A stretch of DNA of 34,720 bases. Source: Shewanella schlegeliana. Lineage in GTDB: Bacteria > Pseudomonadota > Gammaproteobacteria > Enterobacterales > Shewanellaceae. The DNA lies in assembly GCF_016765635.1 (NCBI RefSeq), contig NZ_JAESVD010000019.1:1-34720 (forward strand), read 5' to 3'. The notes below the pieces were generated by a model, which was not told the origin of the DNA, made no database searches, and was given only the letters and a program-made list of their open reading frames with translations. A program made the translations under genes and the position numbers. This document shows, in pieces, positions 7,425 through 16,114 of the stretch (positions are counted from its first letter, which is position 1; every line of letters begins with the position of its first letter).

Positions 7425-8822
7425 TCACTTTGTGTGTCTTTGTCCCCCTTTAACCTTCATGGGATCGCCCTCATAACCAAGGGCTTGCCAGTCGAGTCGG
7501 CCTTGTTGGCTGTGACAATCTTTACACTTTAGGGCGTCCTCTTTCGGGGAAACCATATGGTTGATTGGCCACCACATCTCGGTTGCGGCAAAACCATATT
7601 CACCACTGTATTTGATCCCTTTATCGACCATATTTTGATTTTGTTCCATACCGAGTCGAGCGGCTTTATCCCAGTCAAAGGTCTTCCAATAGCCACCTTT
7701 ACCAAACACTTTTGGAGTGATGAAGATATTTAACTTCTTGTCATAGATTTGTTTGCCCGTATGTACCTTGAAAGGAGTGATTTTGGCATGGGGATCATTA
7801 ATATCACCTAAAGGGTGGGTTAGCTTAGTGACTGAATTTGCCTGCATCTTATCGCCAGCCATATAGGCATCGGCTTTGCCGTTATACCAAGCGTATTGAG
7901 GTTTTACATTCTTAGCCCAGACGAAGTCGCCCTTCTTCTTCATGTAGCTGTGCTTGCCATACTCATCGGTAGTCTGTTCGCGGTTTGACCCCGCTGTAGA
8001 CCAGTCCCAGCTCATCTTGGTTGGCTCATTTTTCGCAAACTCTGGAATATGACAGGTTTGGCAAGCTACCGCTTGACCATGGTCATTGAGTTTCTGCTTC
8101 TTATGGGGCGCACTATCATGACAGTTGATGCAGCCAATAGGGTTGTCACCGCCAGGAGAGACGCCCATGGCATTCCCCGTGATCTGATGATCTTTAGTGG
8201 TGTGGCATTCCTGACACTGGAAGTCATTACCGTCGACATCCATATGCACATCGGTGCGTTTGTCGGGGTAGGACATCGAAGAATCGAGATCGCCATGTTT
8301 GACGCCATCACCGCCGCCACCGTAGAAGTGACAGGTACCGCAGTTGTCTCGCACTGGGGTGCCGACATTTTTGGCGACCCGTTCAAGGTTTACTTTCGCT
8401 AAGACTTCGCCGGCGCCAGCGGGATCTTTGACATAAGTGCCTGTGGTATCGTGACAGATGAGGCAGTCCACCTTGGTCATGTCGCTAAAGTCGAAGTTAT
8501 TATCTTTCCAGCCATAGCCTGCATGACAACTTGTGCAGCGAGGCTCATTGCTAGAGATAGCGACACAGAAGTTATTGATGGTGTTCTTCTTGCCACGTTT
8601 AACAGTGCGCCCTGGAAGAGTTTGTTCCAGCTCCCAAGTCCAGTGTGACGATTTCATAAAGTCAGCGGCATGATCTTCATGGCACTCGATACATTGAGTG
8701 GTAACTTGTGACCCTGTTGTGAAAGGCCCCTCGATAAACTCACTGTGATCTTGCGCCGCTAAACTGCTATTGCAATACAGCAGCATAGCAACAAGGCTGA
8801 GTGTGATTGTTAAGGTTCTCAT
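7425..8822 (-). CDS. otr: Octaheme c-type cytochrome, tetrathionate reductase (OTR) family
   Basis: 465 residues with a Sec signal peptide (MRTLTITLSLVAMLL... cut near LAA at 21-23), so it is periplasmic. Eight CXXCH haem motifs are visible at about C44, C96, C120, C161, C203, C231, C254 and C433. The long gap before the last one is typical of the OTR family. The family reduces tetrathionate and, in vitro, nitrite and hydroxylamine; the physiological substrate here is not shown by sequence. The upstream in-frame ATG at 8846 would add eight charged residues ahead of the signal peptide. The ATG at 8822 has a GGAGGG site just upstream and is preferred. It follows a DUF3373 porin and a monoheme cytochrome on the same strand, an arrangement also known from Shewanella. 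Confidence 0.93.
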   Translation of the reverse strand: MRTLTITLSLVAMLLYCNSSLAAQDHSEFIEGPFTTGSQVTTQCIECHEDHAADFMKSSHWTWELEQTLPGRTVKRGKKNTINNFCVAISSNEPRCTSCHAGYGWKDNNFDFSDMTKVDCLICHDTTGTYVKDPAGAGEVLAKVNLERVAKNVGTPVRDNCGTCHFYGGGGDGVKHGDLDSSMSYPDKRTDVHMDVDGNDFQCQECHTTKDHQITGNAMGVSPGGDNPIGCINCHDSAPHKKQKLNDHGQAVACQTCHIPEFAKNEPTKMSWDWSTAGSNREQTTDEYGKHSYMKKKGDFVWAKNVKPQYAWYNGKADAYMAGDKMQANSVTKLTHPLGDINDPHAKITPFKVHTGKQIYDKKLNIFITPKVFGKGGYWKTFDWDKAARLGMEQNQNMVDKGIKYSGEYGFAATEMWWPINHMVSPKEDALKCKDCHSQQGRLDWQALGYEGDPMKVKGGQRHTK

Positions 8823-8870
8823 GGTTAATCCCTCCCTCCTCGGCACCCACCGAGGAGGCTGTTAATTGCG

Positions 8871-10583
8871 TTAGAAGTTGACGGTGAGAGAGGCGTTGAT
8901 GTCGAAGGCCGTATCGACCACAGGAAGCATCGAATACGCTGTCCCCGCGATGACCTCATCGATATCCTGCGGAGCACCAACGGGAGTACCACTACCGGTA
9001 TACTCATAGTCGTAGTAAAGGCCCGCTAGTTTGATGAACATACGTGGATTGATATCAAACATGTAATAGGCTTCGCCAACATGACCACGGGTGGCAAGCT
9101 TGCTGCCGATAGGGTCATCTTGGGCTTGAGTGAATGGCGTCCAATATTCAGAACCATAGTTATATTCGAAACCAACCTTGCCGTAAGGTGCTGGGATCTG
9201 AATACCGACATAGACACCGTAGCCATCTTTAGCATCGCTATCTTCGGCATTAGCGGCCATCATAATAATCTCACTGCCATCGGCATTGAGCTGCGCCTCA
9301 AATACCGCATCGCTGAGCATGCCGCCAAACATACCTGCATTGCCGTTGCCTTCGGCTCGAGTCCAGCCACCGGAAATAAACCATTTCAAATCGTTATCTT
9401 CCTCACGGGCGAAACCAATACCGCCGAGGAACATGTCGCCGATAACGCCACTGGGTTGTACCCGGGTCTCGAAGTTAAAGTTGCTGAACTTCTGCATGTC
9501 TTGATACATGGTCGGGGCAAAAATTCCGGCTAGCTGAGTAGGAAAGGCCATGGTTCCCTTAAAGCCATCGTTGACATCTTTGGCACCAAACAGGGTGAAT
9601 TGGAGGAAGTTTTTACCGTCATTTATCGCATCGATATTGAAGCCACCAAGGTGGGTGTCTTTAGTTACTATGTCGCCAAACATCTCGCCGTTGCCCCACT
9701 GAGATTCGAAGCCTTGGCCGTAGCAGATGCGAACCACTTGGCCATCGACACCCGTTAGCTCACCGAGCTTGTAGCCTAAGGTTGCACCATCGAAGTTAAA
9801 GTTAACTAGGTGACCCGATGGGGTGCCGCCGCGCTTCTCGTTCTCACGGTACTGAGTCGGTGGGCCGTAGGTGGAAGGGCGTCGTCCAATAGAGAGATAG
9901 AGTGGTGAACCATTAATGTTCTTCCAGTCGAAGTAGGCGCGTTCGACTCTTAGCCAGTCGCCAGAGGTGTTACCGCTGTTGGTGCCATCCATTGTAAATG
10001 AGCGCCAAGAGTCGAACACCTGAACGCCAGTTGAGTCGCCCCAGTTTTTATACATAGAGAGTCGGCCTGCAAAGCTAACGTTATCCCACACCTTGGCTTT
10101 TAGGTTGAGGCGTAATCTTGTGGTGTAAAAAATATCATTATCAATGTCTTGAACCGTTTTAGGCGCAAGGACATAGGGCATGATCCCTTGCAGTTGTCCG
10201 TTTTGAAATGCGGCTGCGAGGTTAGGATCGGCGGCCATCATTTTACCCAGTGGGGAGCTGGGATCATTTGGCATGCCAAAATCTCCCGCCATCGCCTTGG
10301 CACCGAAGTCATTGAAATTAACCTTAATAGCAGGGTTCCAAGTGACATTTCGATAATGTAGTGAGTGGGCCTTAGTACGAAAATCACCTGTTAGCTCGAT
10401 TCGATCGAGCGCGGTATGGCGTTCGTTTTGATCGACGCGATCATTGAGATCGTCGAGTTCGTTAGTGATATCTTCGAGCTGTTGTTTGAGATCGGCAATT
10501 TTTTGAACATCATTTTCGTTTGCATAGATGCTGCCAGAGAAAGCGATAGCATTGGCAACAAGCAATGATATAAGGGTACGCAT
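8871..10583 (-). CDS. DUF3373-type outer-membrane beta-barrel porin
   Basis: 570 residues. Signal peptide 1-21 (MRTLISLLVANAIAFSGSIYA), then a periplasmic coiled coil at ~25-57 (VQKIADLKQQLEDITNELDDL...), then amphipathic beta-barrel sequence ending in a terminal Phe (ASLTVNF), the classic outer-membrane insertion signal. GGAGAG precedes the ATG. It lies between the monoheme and octaheme cytochrome genes with short gaps, so it is probably co-transcribed. Such barrels may pass substrate or anchor the periplasmic cytochromes; the sequence alone does not decide which. Residue ~283 is a lone Cys (VRICYGQG). Confidence 0.85.
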   Translation of the reverse strand: MRTLISLLVANAIAFSGSIYANENDVQKIADLKQQLEDITNELDDLNDRVDQNERHTALDRIELTGDFRTKAHSLHYRNVTWNPAIKVNFNDFGAKAMAGDFGMPNDPSSPLGKMMAADPNLAAAFQNGQLQGIMPYVLAPKTVQDIDNDIFYTTRLRLNLKAKVWDNVSFAGRLSMYKNWGDSTGVQVFDSWRSFTMDGTNSGNTSGDWLRVERAYFDWKNINGSPLYLSIGRRPSTYGPPTQYRENEKRGGTPSGHLVNFNFDGATLGYKLGELTGVDGQVVRICYGQGFESQWGNGEMFGDIVTKDTHLGGFNIDAINDGKNFLQFTLFGAKDVNDGFKGTMAFPTQLAGIFAPTMYQDMQKFSNFNFETRVQPSGVIGDMFLGGIGFAREEDNDLKWFISGGWTRAEGNGNAGMFGGMLSDAVFEAQLNADGSEIIMMAANAEDSDAKDGYGVYVGIQIPAPYGKVGFEYNYGSEYWTPFTQAQDDPIGSKLATRGHVGEAYYMFDINPRMFIKLAGLYYDYEYTGSGTPVGAPQDIDEVIAGTAYSMLPVVDTAFDINASLTVNF

Positions 10584-10758
10584 AATATCTCTCCATTTTG
10601 AGTTTTTGGCTTATTTTCATGCGTTTAAACTCGATGTTATCGTCAGGGGACTAGGTAGGGCGGCTGTTTTTAGGCAGCATGAAGCCCTGAGGTAACTCCC
10701 CATTTTTATTTATTTGTTGGTTAAAATATTTTTAAGCAGTAGTGCCGCTTAACCGGTG

Positions 10759-11088
10759 TTAGCCACAAGTTTGAGGCTGATCAGAGTCTGCGGCATGGTC
10801 ATAGAGAAACTGCTGAATATCTTTTAGATCTTTTTCGGATAAAGCATTAAAGGCTTCTTGATCGCCTTTATGCTTCATACGCTTAAAAAAGCGATCCCAT
10901 TGGCTCATGGTTTTGCTCATTGGGGTGATCTCGCCTCCTATCGCGTCTTGACTATGGCAAGCCTTACACTCTTTTTTATAAAGATGTTTGCCTTTCTTGG
11001 GGTTACCGCCATCGGCGGCTTGAGCTTGTAGCCCTACAGCCAATGCTAGCGCAAGGCCTATACCGATTTTTGTGATAGTTTTCATCAT
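10759..11088 (-). CDS. Small monoheme cytochrome c, periplasmic
   Basis: About 109 residues: signal peptide ending AQA, one haem motif CKACH (near residue 42), and a downstream Met-containing segment (ITPMSKTMSQW) that could supply the axial Met. It ends in CG. It is the first gene of the three-gene cytochrome operon and is probably the electron donor to the octaheme enzyme; this is inferred from position. ATG codons at 11088 and 11085 follow AAGG by 5 and 8 nt, and either is possible. A TTG one codon further upstream is less likely. Confidence 0.88.
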   Translation of the reverse strand: MMKTITKIGIGLALALAVGLQAQAADGGNPKKGKHLYKKECKACHSQDAIGGEITPMSKTMSQWDRFFKRMKHKGDQEAFNALSEKDLKDIQQFLYDHAADSDQPQTCG

Positions 11089-11091
11089 CAA

Positions 11092-11423
11092 TTCCTTACT
11101 CTTTTTGTATGGTATTACGCCGTCCTTTGCGGGTTGGCAGAGTGTTCCAAAAATGCTTCTGCCTTGTTATTAAAGTTAGCAAGGTGGACTGGTTTAATTG
11201 TTGAGCTTGATCATATTCATGATAAAAATCTAATTGATATAAATATCATTGAATAAAATCTAATTGAGTATTTTTCGATGATTTATTTCATTGATTAGAA
11301 TGGATTTTGTTTGTTGTTAGTGGTTTTTGAATTGCAAATTTGGCTATTTTTGTTGCAGATCTAGATCACACTTCTGATTTTTAACTATTACTAAAGTGAT
11401 ATGAGATGGTTGATTTTTGGTAA
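11092..11423 (-). promoter_or_regulatory. Control region of the cytochrome operon (no gene)
   Basis: A 330-bp AT-rich leader without a credible ORF. It holds a 13-bp direct repeat (aaaatctaattga at 11225-11237 and 11255-11267, start to start 30 bp), an interrupted palindrome tgatat-aa-atatca (11235-11248) overlapping the first copy, and a CRP-like site further upstream. This suggests multi-factor anaerobic control, but no -10/-35 pair could be chosen with confidence. Confidence 0.5.
11352..11373. promoter_or_regulatory. Candidate CRP binding site
   Basis: The right half GATCTAGATCACA matches the CRP consensus core almost exactly, and the left half is weak (GCAGA for TGTGA). It is centred at 11362.5, roughly 270 bp before the monoheme cytochrome start. 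CRP is the main activator of anaerobic respiration genes in Shewanella (established knowledge). Use here is inferred. Confidence 0.45.
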
Positions 11424-11425
11424 AC

Positions 11426-11458
11426 AAAAAGCCCAGTCAGCATAGCTGAAAGGGCCTT
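11426..11458 (-). terminator. Rho-independent terminator of the SDR gene
   Basis: On the minus strand AGGCCC pairs with GGGCTT, and inside it TCAGC-TAT-GCTGA forms a second stem. TTTTT follows. It lies 35 bp after the SDR stop. Confidence 0.85.
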
Positions 11459-11492
11459 AGTGAACAGGTGAAGCTGTGGCTATTAACAGAGC

Positions 11493-12212
11493 TTATGGCT
11501 CTTGACGGGTTGCCGCTAATACGATTTCACGTACACATACACTTTGTGGTTGCTCGAAGGCAAACAGTGCTGCTTCGGCAATGGTTTCTGGTGCAATAAC
11601 ACCGCCCATATGCTGTTTCCAATCTTCATAACCCGCCTTGATATCATCGTTAGTGGTGTGGCTCAGTAGTTCAGTTTCTACGGCACCTGGCGCGATAGTG
11701 ATCATGCGTACATCATCCATCGCCACCTCTTCACGAATGTTCTCAGTCAATGCATGTACTGCAAACTTGGTTGCGCAGTACGCAGAGTGGTTCGGGAAAG
11801 TCTTGCGGCCTGCGATTGAGCTGACGTTGATGATGGTACCTGTCTTGCGCGCTTTCATATCGGCAAGGACGGCGTGAATACCGTTTAGTACGCCCATCAC
11901 ATTGATGTTTAGCATACGGCTCCACTCTGCAGGATCTTGAACATCTGCGGCGCCGAGTAACATTACACCAGCGTTATTGATTAAGCAGCCAACTGAACCA
12001 AACTGTGCTTCAGCGGTAGCAATAGCTGCTTTCATGGCGTCTGCATCGGTCACATCTACACTAACGGCTAGGCAGTTATCTAAGCCTAGTGCTTGCATAG
12101 GCTCAATGCGACGTGCCAATAGCAGTAGTGGGTGGCCTTTTGCGCTGAAAGCTTTCGCCATCGCCGCGCCAATACCAGAAGATGCACCTGTAATAACGAT
12201 TAGTTGTTTCAT
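11493..12212 (-). CDS. Short-chain dehydrogenase/reductase (SDR), classical
   Basis: 239 residues. The NAD(P) motif TGASSGIG is at 8-15, NNAG at 79-82, and the catalytic Ser (131/132) with Y145 and K149 is in SAYCATK. Arg residues (ARR) after beta-2 suggest NADPH preference. This is a cytoplasmic oxidoreductase of the YdfG-like broad group, and its substrate is not deducible. It is transcribed divergently from a LysR-type gene 142 bp away, the usual arrangement for a regulator and its target. Confidence 0.92.
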   Translation of the reverse strand: MKQLIVITGASSGIGAAMAKAFSAKGHPLLLLARRIEPMQALGLDNCLAVSVDVTDADAMKAAIATAEAQFGSVGCLINNAGVMLLGAADVQDPAEWSRMLNINVMGVLNGIHAVLADMKARKTGTIINVSSIAGRKTFPNHSAYCATKFAVHALTENIREEVAMDDVRMITIAPGAVETELLSHTTNDDIKAGYEDWKQHMGGVIAPETIAEAALFAFEQPQSVCVREIVLAATRQEP

Positions 12213-12354
12213 ATCAGCCTCAAATAAGGGGGTCTTTGTTGGTAAGTATTCTAACCAAGCTAATATTGTTGATATATAATCTACAGAGAATATGATTGTT
12301 TACATATAACTCCTAATCTACCTCTGTTTATTAAGCCAAAACGAGTTTCTATTT

Positions 12355-13269
12355 ATGTACCAAGACCTAAATTTAGCAGATGTACGGGCTTTTACCGTGA
12401 TTGCGGAAAAGGGCAGTTTTACCCTTGCTGCCGAAAAGCTCGGTTGTTCTCGCTCGCACCTTTCTAAACAGTTGACTCAGTTAGAACGCTACTTAGGGGT
12501 CACCCTGATCACTCGCACGACTAGGGCGCAACGATTAACTGAGCAAGGCGTGTTTTTTTATGAGCGTTGTCAGCACGCGTTAGATATCATGGAGCAAGCG
12601 GTGGCCAAGACGGTAGATGATGCCCATAATCTACAGGGCAAGATTAATATCAACTGTGTGGGGGGCTATATCGGTGAGGAGATCGTTAACCAACTGGTTA
12701 ATGACTTTATGACTATGCACCCCAATATTCAGGTGCACTTAGATTTCAGTAGCCAGAGAGTCGACTTGGTGCTCGATGAGTTTGACTTGGTCTTTAGAAT
12801 GGGCGAGCTTGAGGATTCAGGCTTAGTGGCCAGAAAGCTGATGGATATTGCAAATTGTACTTTGGCATCGCCAAGCTATATCGCTAAACATGGTAGGCCA
12901 GAACATCCTAAAGAGCTTAAGCATCACGCCTGTGTTACCGGCTCGGTTTATCACTGGCACTATCATCGCAGATCCGACAAAACTCAGAAGACAGAGGTGA
13001 CTATTACCGGAGCTTTGCTGTGTAAGAATGGCAGAGTGATGAAAAGCAGTGCGTTAGCGGGTAATGGTATTGTGCGCCTGCCGGAGATCTACTGTAGCGC
13101 AGAGCTTAACGCTGGCACCTTGGTCCATCTATTTGAAGACTGGACCATTTCAGACACGCCGCTTTATTTGCTCTATAACAGAGACCAATTTCAGCCAGCT
13201 AGGTTAAAACGGTTCATCGACTTTACCACTCAAAACTTTATGAAGTATGTTCAGCTGCCAGATGTTTAA
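12355..13269 (+). CDS. LysR-type transcriptional regulator
   Basis: 304 residues, normal length for the family. The winged HTH lies at ~5-64 (FTLAAEKLGCSRSHLSKQLTQLERYLG), and the co-inducer-binding domain runs from ~92 to the end. It probably regulates the divergent SDR gene; the shared 142-bp intergenic region is AT-rich and would hold the operator. The ligand is unknown. The ribosome site before the ATG is weak, so translation may be low. About 200 bp without a gene follow before the next CDS. Confidence 0.93.
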   Translation: MYQDLNLADVRAFTVIAEKGSFTLAAEKLGCSRSHLSKQLTQLERYLGVTLITRTTRAQRLTEQGVFFYERCQHALDIMEQAVAKTVDDAHNLQGKININCVGGYIGEEIVNQLVNDFMTMHPNIQVHLDFSSQRVDLVLDEFDLVFRMGELEDSGLVARKLMDIANCTLASPSYIAKHGRPEHPKELKHHACVTGSVYHWHYHRRSDKTQKTEVTITGALLCKNGRVMKSSALAGNGIVRLPEIYCSAELNAGTLVHLFEDWTISDTPLYLLYNRDQFQPARLKRFIDFTTQNFMKYVQLPDV

Positions 13270-13476
13270 ATAAGTTTTGGTCGATGACCTCGTGAGGGGG
13301 AGTGCGTCGGCTCATCCATCTTTCGACCTAATTGCTAAATAAATGTAATTTTAAAGTTAACTTTATCTCCGTTTTATTCAATTTTGTCTTAGAATACTTT
13401 AAGAACAAAATAACCTTTTTTCGATTTGAGCCATATTGCTGCTTAGAACGTTAAGGACATAAAAAGGGTGGAATGG

Positions 13477-14670
13477 ATGAAACTACAGAAAATTGCACTG
13501 ACTTGTGCCTTATTACCCTGCTTTTTGGCTAATGCAGGGCAGGAGTACTATGAGGCGCGTAGTGATGCGATGGGCGGCGCAGGTGTTGCGGCTTCCAACA
13601 AAGAGGGAGCAGCCTTCGTTAACCCCGCCCTGCTAGCGATTAATGCCCATAAAGACAACTCTGCAGTACTGTTGATCCCGGTACTGGGTGTCGATATGGC
13701 TGACAGCGACGATATGATAGATAAGTTTGACTCGCTAATTGATTCTTATGATGCTCTAACTGCAGCAATTGATGCTGAGAACAGTGCCAATATTACGAAG
13801 TTTCGTGATGATCTGGTTGGCGACCTTGAGTCCCTTAAAGGGACATCTGCCTATGCCAGTGCTGGGCTTGGTTTTAGTGTTGCGATTCCGCATCAAAGAA
13901 TGCCGATGGCAATTTTCTATAAGAGCTATGTGAACGCAGTTGGTGTGGCCGACATTGCTCAGTCTGATATTGATACGCTTAATAACTTAGATCCTGAAAA
14001 CCCGCCGAAAATCTCTGATCTTGACTCACAAGGCCAAGTGGTTGGTGGGGCTGTATCGGATCTTGGTGTAGCCTTAAGTTTCCCCCTCTCTATTGTGAAT
14101 ATGCCTATCTCTGTTGGAATATCACCTAAGTTACAGCGAATAGATACCTATAATTATATCGCCAACGCGAACAACTTCGATGCTAGTGACTTTGATGATG
14201 TTAAGTATCGTAATGATGAAACCAATTTTAATTTAGATATCGGTGTCGCCATGCAACCATTCGACGGCTTAACTCTTGGCCTATCAGGACGAAACCTGAT
14301 CAATCATGATGTGGATACGATTGAGGTTGAGGGGCAGAAGTTTACTTATCGTGTAGAGCCTCTAGTGACCGCAGGCGTGGCTTTTGATTGGAATATTGTA
14401 TCGGTTACGACCGATATCGATTTGATTGAGAACAAGAAGTTTAAAGAGCTAGATGGTACTCAATACTGGCGCTTAGGTGGTGAAGTGAGAGCCTTCGATT
14501 GGATGGCGTTACGACTCGGTTATCGTCATGATATGAAAGACTCTACCGCCAACCTCTACTCTTTGGGGACAGGTTTTGCCTTTGGGGATTCATTTTTCTT
14601 AGATTTTACCGGTATGTTCGGTGATGACAATGCAGTAGGAGGCGTATTGCAAACCTCCTACCATTTTTAA
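13477..14670 (+). CDS. TraF-like (conjugal transfer TraF family) outer-membrane protein
   Basis: 397 residues: signal peptide MKLQKIALTCALLPCFLANAG, then SDAMGGAGVAASN and an acidic helical insert (~75-130). Beta-barrel sequence follows, ending in a terminal Phe (LQTSYHF). The SDAMGGAGVA..FVNPALLA opening resembles FadL/TraF_2-type barrels, which are annotated as TraF but occur on chromosomes without conjugation genes. No other transfer gene is nearby, so a plasmid role is unlikely. A GTG three codons upstream (13468) is possible, but the ATG at 13477 has AGGGTGGA well placed. Confidence 0.75.
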   Translation: MKLQKIALTCALLPCFLANAGQEYYEARSDAMGGAGVAASNKEGAAFVNPALLAINAHKDNSAVLLIPVLGVDMADSDDMIDKFDSLIDSYDALTAAIDAENSANITKFRDDLVGDLESLKGTSAYASAGLGFSVAIPHQRMPMAIFYKSYVNAVGVADIAQSDIDTLNNLDPENPPKISDLDSQGQVVGGAVSDLGVALSFPLSIVNMPISVGISPKLQRIDTYNYIANANNFDASDFDDVKYRNDETNFNLDIGVAMQPFDGLTLGLSGRNLINHDVDTIEVEGQKFTYRVEPLVTAGVAFDWNIVSVTTDIDLIENKKFKELDGTQYWRLGGEVRAFDWMALRLGYRHDMKDSTANLYSLGTGFAFGDSFFLDFTGMFGDDNAVGGVLQTSYHF

Positions 14671-14679
14671 TCGTTACAG

Positions 14680-15411
14680 TTAGCCGATTAACTCGATAGT
14701 CGATTTAATCGTAAGGATGAGTGCACTGACCCCACATAAAGCCAGAGTTAACGCTCTGGTTTTTTGTTTGTCGACGTGGCCAACCAAGCGTCCAGCTACG
14801 AGATAGCCTAAAACGACAGAGGGCAGTAACATCAAAGAGATATAAAAATGCTCTAGGGTGAGTAGGCCTGCAAGTGCCAAAATGATCAAAGCGATCATTG
14901 AACTAAAGATAAAGAAGGCTGACAGGGCAGCGCGAAATTGACCAGCATCTTTACCTGAAAGTAAAATGGCCAGCGGTGGGCCACCAATCGCGGCGATATT
15001 ACCGAAGACGCCAGATAATACGCCTGCGATAAATAGGCTGAAACGGTTTACCGGAATGCTTAACTTCATTAGGCTCAGGCCGACGGCTAATGCGACAATT
15101 CCGGCAATCGCAAGACCTAAGATCGGCTGCGGTGCGACTAAAATGAGAGTTGCACCTAATATCCCACCGGGAATACGACCCAATAACGCGTACTGTAGAC
15201 CGTTGAACTCGAGCTGACCTCGCTCCCGAAACAGTGTCAGTAGTGCAATCGAGAAGCCCATCATAATGACTGGCGCTGGCACTAAACTAGGATCGACAAT
15301 ATAGAGCAGGGGGCTAGCAACAACAGCTAGGCCAAACCCAATAAGGCTTTGAGTCAATGCGCCGCAAAAGATAATGAGTGAGGCGAGTAAGAGTGTAACG
15401 GGGTCGATCAT
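14680..15411 (-). CDS. Sulfite exporter TauE/SafE family membrane protein
   Basis: 243 residues, about eight hydrophobic helices in two repeats (IIFCGALTQSLIGFGLAVV... and GVLSGVFGNIAAIGGPPLAILL). The GFG and IGGPP motifs are typical of TauE/SafE (formerly DUF81). These permeases export sulfite or sulfur-containing organic anions; the substrate here is unproven. It converges on the TraF-like gene, leaving only 9 bp between the stops, with no hairpin between them. It lies next to the methionine cluster, which may or may not be meaningful. Confidence 0.87.
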   Translation of the reverse strand: MIDPVTLLLASLIIFCGALTQSLIGFGLAVVASPLLYIVDPSLVPAPVIMMGFSIALLTLFRERGQLEFNGLQYALLGRIPGGILGATLILVAPQPILGLAIAGIVALAVGLSLMKLSIPVNRFSLFIAGVLSGVFGNIAAIGGPPLAILLSGKDAGQFRAALSAFFIFSSMIALIILALAGLLTLEHFYISLMLLPSVVLGYLVAGRLVGHVDKQKTRALTLALCGVSALILTIKSTIELIG

Positions 15412-15523
15412 CAGTTTATCCAGCCATAGGGCTAATGAAGAGTGAGGAGGAGAGCTCTACACTCTTATTTGAAGGTTTAGGTGTCTTAAGTTATTACTAG
15501 CTAGTGAAGCTCATATTTAGGGC

Positions 15524-15558
15524 AAAAACAGATAAGGACTGCTTAGCAGTCCTTATCT
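15524..15558 (-). terminator. Rho-independent terminator of metJ
   Basis: Perfect 13-bp arms (15530-15542 and 15546-15558) with a 3-nt loop. On the minus strand G and five T follow (15524-15529). It lies about 30 bp after the metJ stop. Confidence 0.93.
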
Positions 15559-15589
15559 GGAGATCTTGTTTACTGATAATCGATGAAGA

Positions 15590-15904
15590 TTATTCAAGTT
15601 CTTCCCACTCAATACCCATCTCATCCATCAAACGCTTCACCTCAGCAGGCATGCGGTCGGGTTTATCTTTAGTAAGATCTTCGTCGTTTGGTAGTGGTTG
15701 GCCTGTGTATGCATGCAAGAATGCTTCGCATAACAGTTCACTATTGGTGGCGTGGCGCAAGTTATTTACTTGGCGGCGTGTACGCTCATCGGTAAGCACC
15801 TTAAGTACTTTCAAAGGAATGGAGACAGTAATTTTTTTCACTTGCTCATTCTTTTTGCCGTGTTCAGCATAGGGGCTGATATAATCGCCATTCCACTCAG
15901 TCAT
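15590..15904 (-). CDS. metJ: Methionine repressor MetJ
   Basis: 104 residues, the usual length for MetJ. Starting at ATG 15904 the protein begins MTEWNGDYISPYAEHGKKNE and continues with the beta-strand VKKITVSIPLKVL that enters the DNA major groove. It is nearly identical to the E. coli protein as I know it through HATNSELLCEAFLHAYTGQPLP; the C-terminal third diverges. It is a ribbon-helix-helix dimer that represses met genes with S-adenosylmethionine as corepressor. An upstream ATG (15964) would add 20 residues absent from the family; AGGTGA precedes the chosen start. It is divergent from metB with Met boxes between them. Confidence 0.97.
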   Translation of the reverse strand: MTEWNGDYISPYAEHGKKNEQVKKITVSIPLKVLKVLTDERTRRQVNNLRHATNSELLCEAFLHAYTGQPLPNDEDLTKDKPDRMPAEVKRLMDEMGIEWEELE

Positions 15905-15996
15905 TGACTCACCTGTTATTTCAAAATTCGGGGCAGATTTTAACCCTTTAAATTGTGCAGTCAAATTATTGCCTCTTATTTATGACAATTGCAAAT

Positions 15997-16028
15997 AGAT
16001 TTCTATATGCATGGACGTCTAAACGGCT
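15997..16028. promoter_or_regulatory. Tandem Met boxes (MetJ operator), metJ side
   Basis: Four contiguous 8-mers compared with AGACGTCT: AGATTTCT (6/8), ATATGCAT (4/8), GGACGTCT (7/8), AAACGGCT (6/8). MetJ binds cooperatively to such head-to-tail arrays. The position suggests autoregulation of metJ and possibly help in repressing metB. Confidence 0.8.
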
Positions 16029-16035
16029 AAAATGG

Positions 16036-16064
16036 TTGACGAGGGGCGAGTGCTTAGGTACATT
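16036..16064 (+). promoter_or_regulatory. Probable sigma-70 promoter of metB
   Basis: TTGACG (16036-16041), a 17-bp spacer, then TACATT (16059-16064). The Met boxes begin two bases after the -10 hexamer, so bound MetJ would cover the transcription start. Confidence 0.7.
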
Positions 16065-16065
16065 T

Positions 16066-16081
16066 AGACGTCCAGACATCT
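16066..16081. promoter_or_regulatory. Tandem Met boxes (MetJ operator), metB side
   Basis: AGACGTCC and AGACATCT, each 7/8 to the consensus and contiguous. The preceding 8-mer (16058-16065) is a weak third box. The next feature downstream is the AAAGGAG ribosome site of metB. Confidence 0.88.
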
Positions 16082-16114
16082 CTTGGCCAAAAAATAATAG
16101 CAAAGGAGTAGTAC

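Noticed and set aside
8049..8402. 117-codon plus-strand frame
   Set aside because: Antisense to the octaheme cytochrome, whose haem motifs make the minus frame certain.
9081..9533. 150-codon plus-strand frame
   Set aside because: Antisense to the porin gene with signal peptide and terminal Phe; it is a shadow of GC-rich third positions.
13279..13328. ggtcga / tcgacc pair after the LysR gene as a terminator
   Set aside because: The arms are only 6 bp around a ~38-nt loop and no T-run follows.
13477..14670. TraF name as evidence of a conjugative element
   Set aside because: No other transfer, relaxase or integrase genes are near; the family is common on chromosomes.
15504..15872. 122-codon plus-strand frame
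   Set aside because: Antisense to metJ and spans its terminator.
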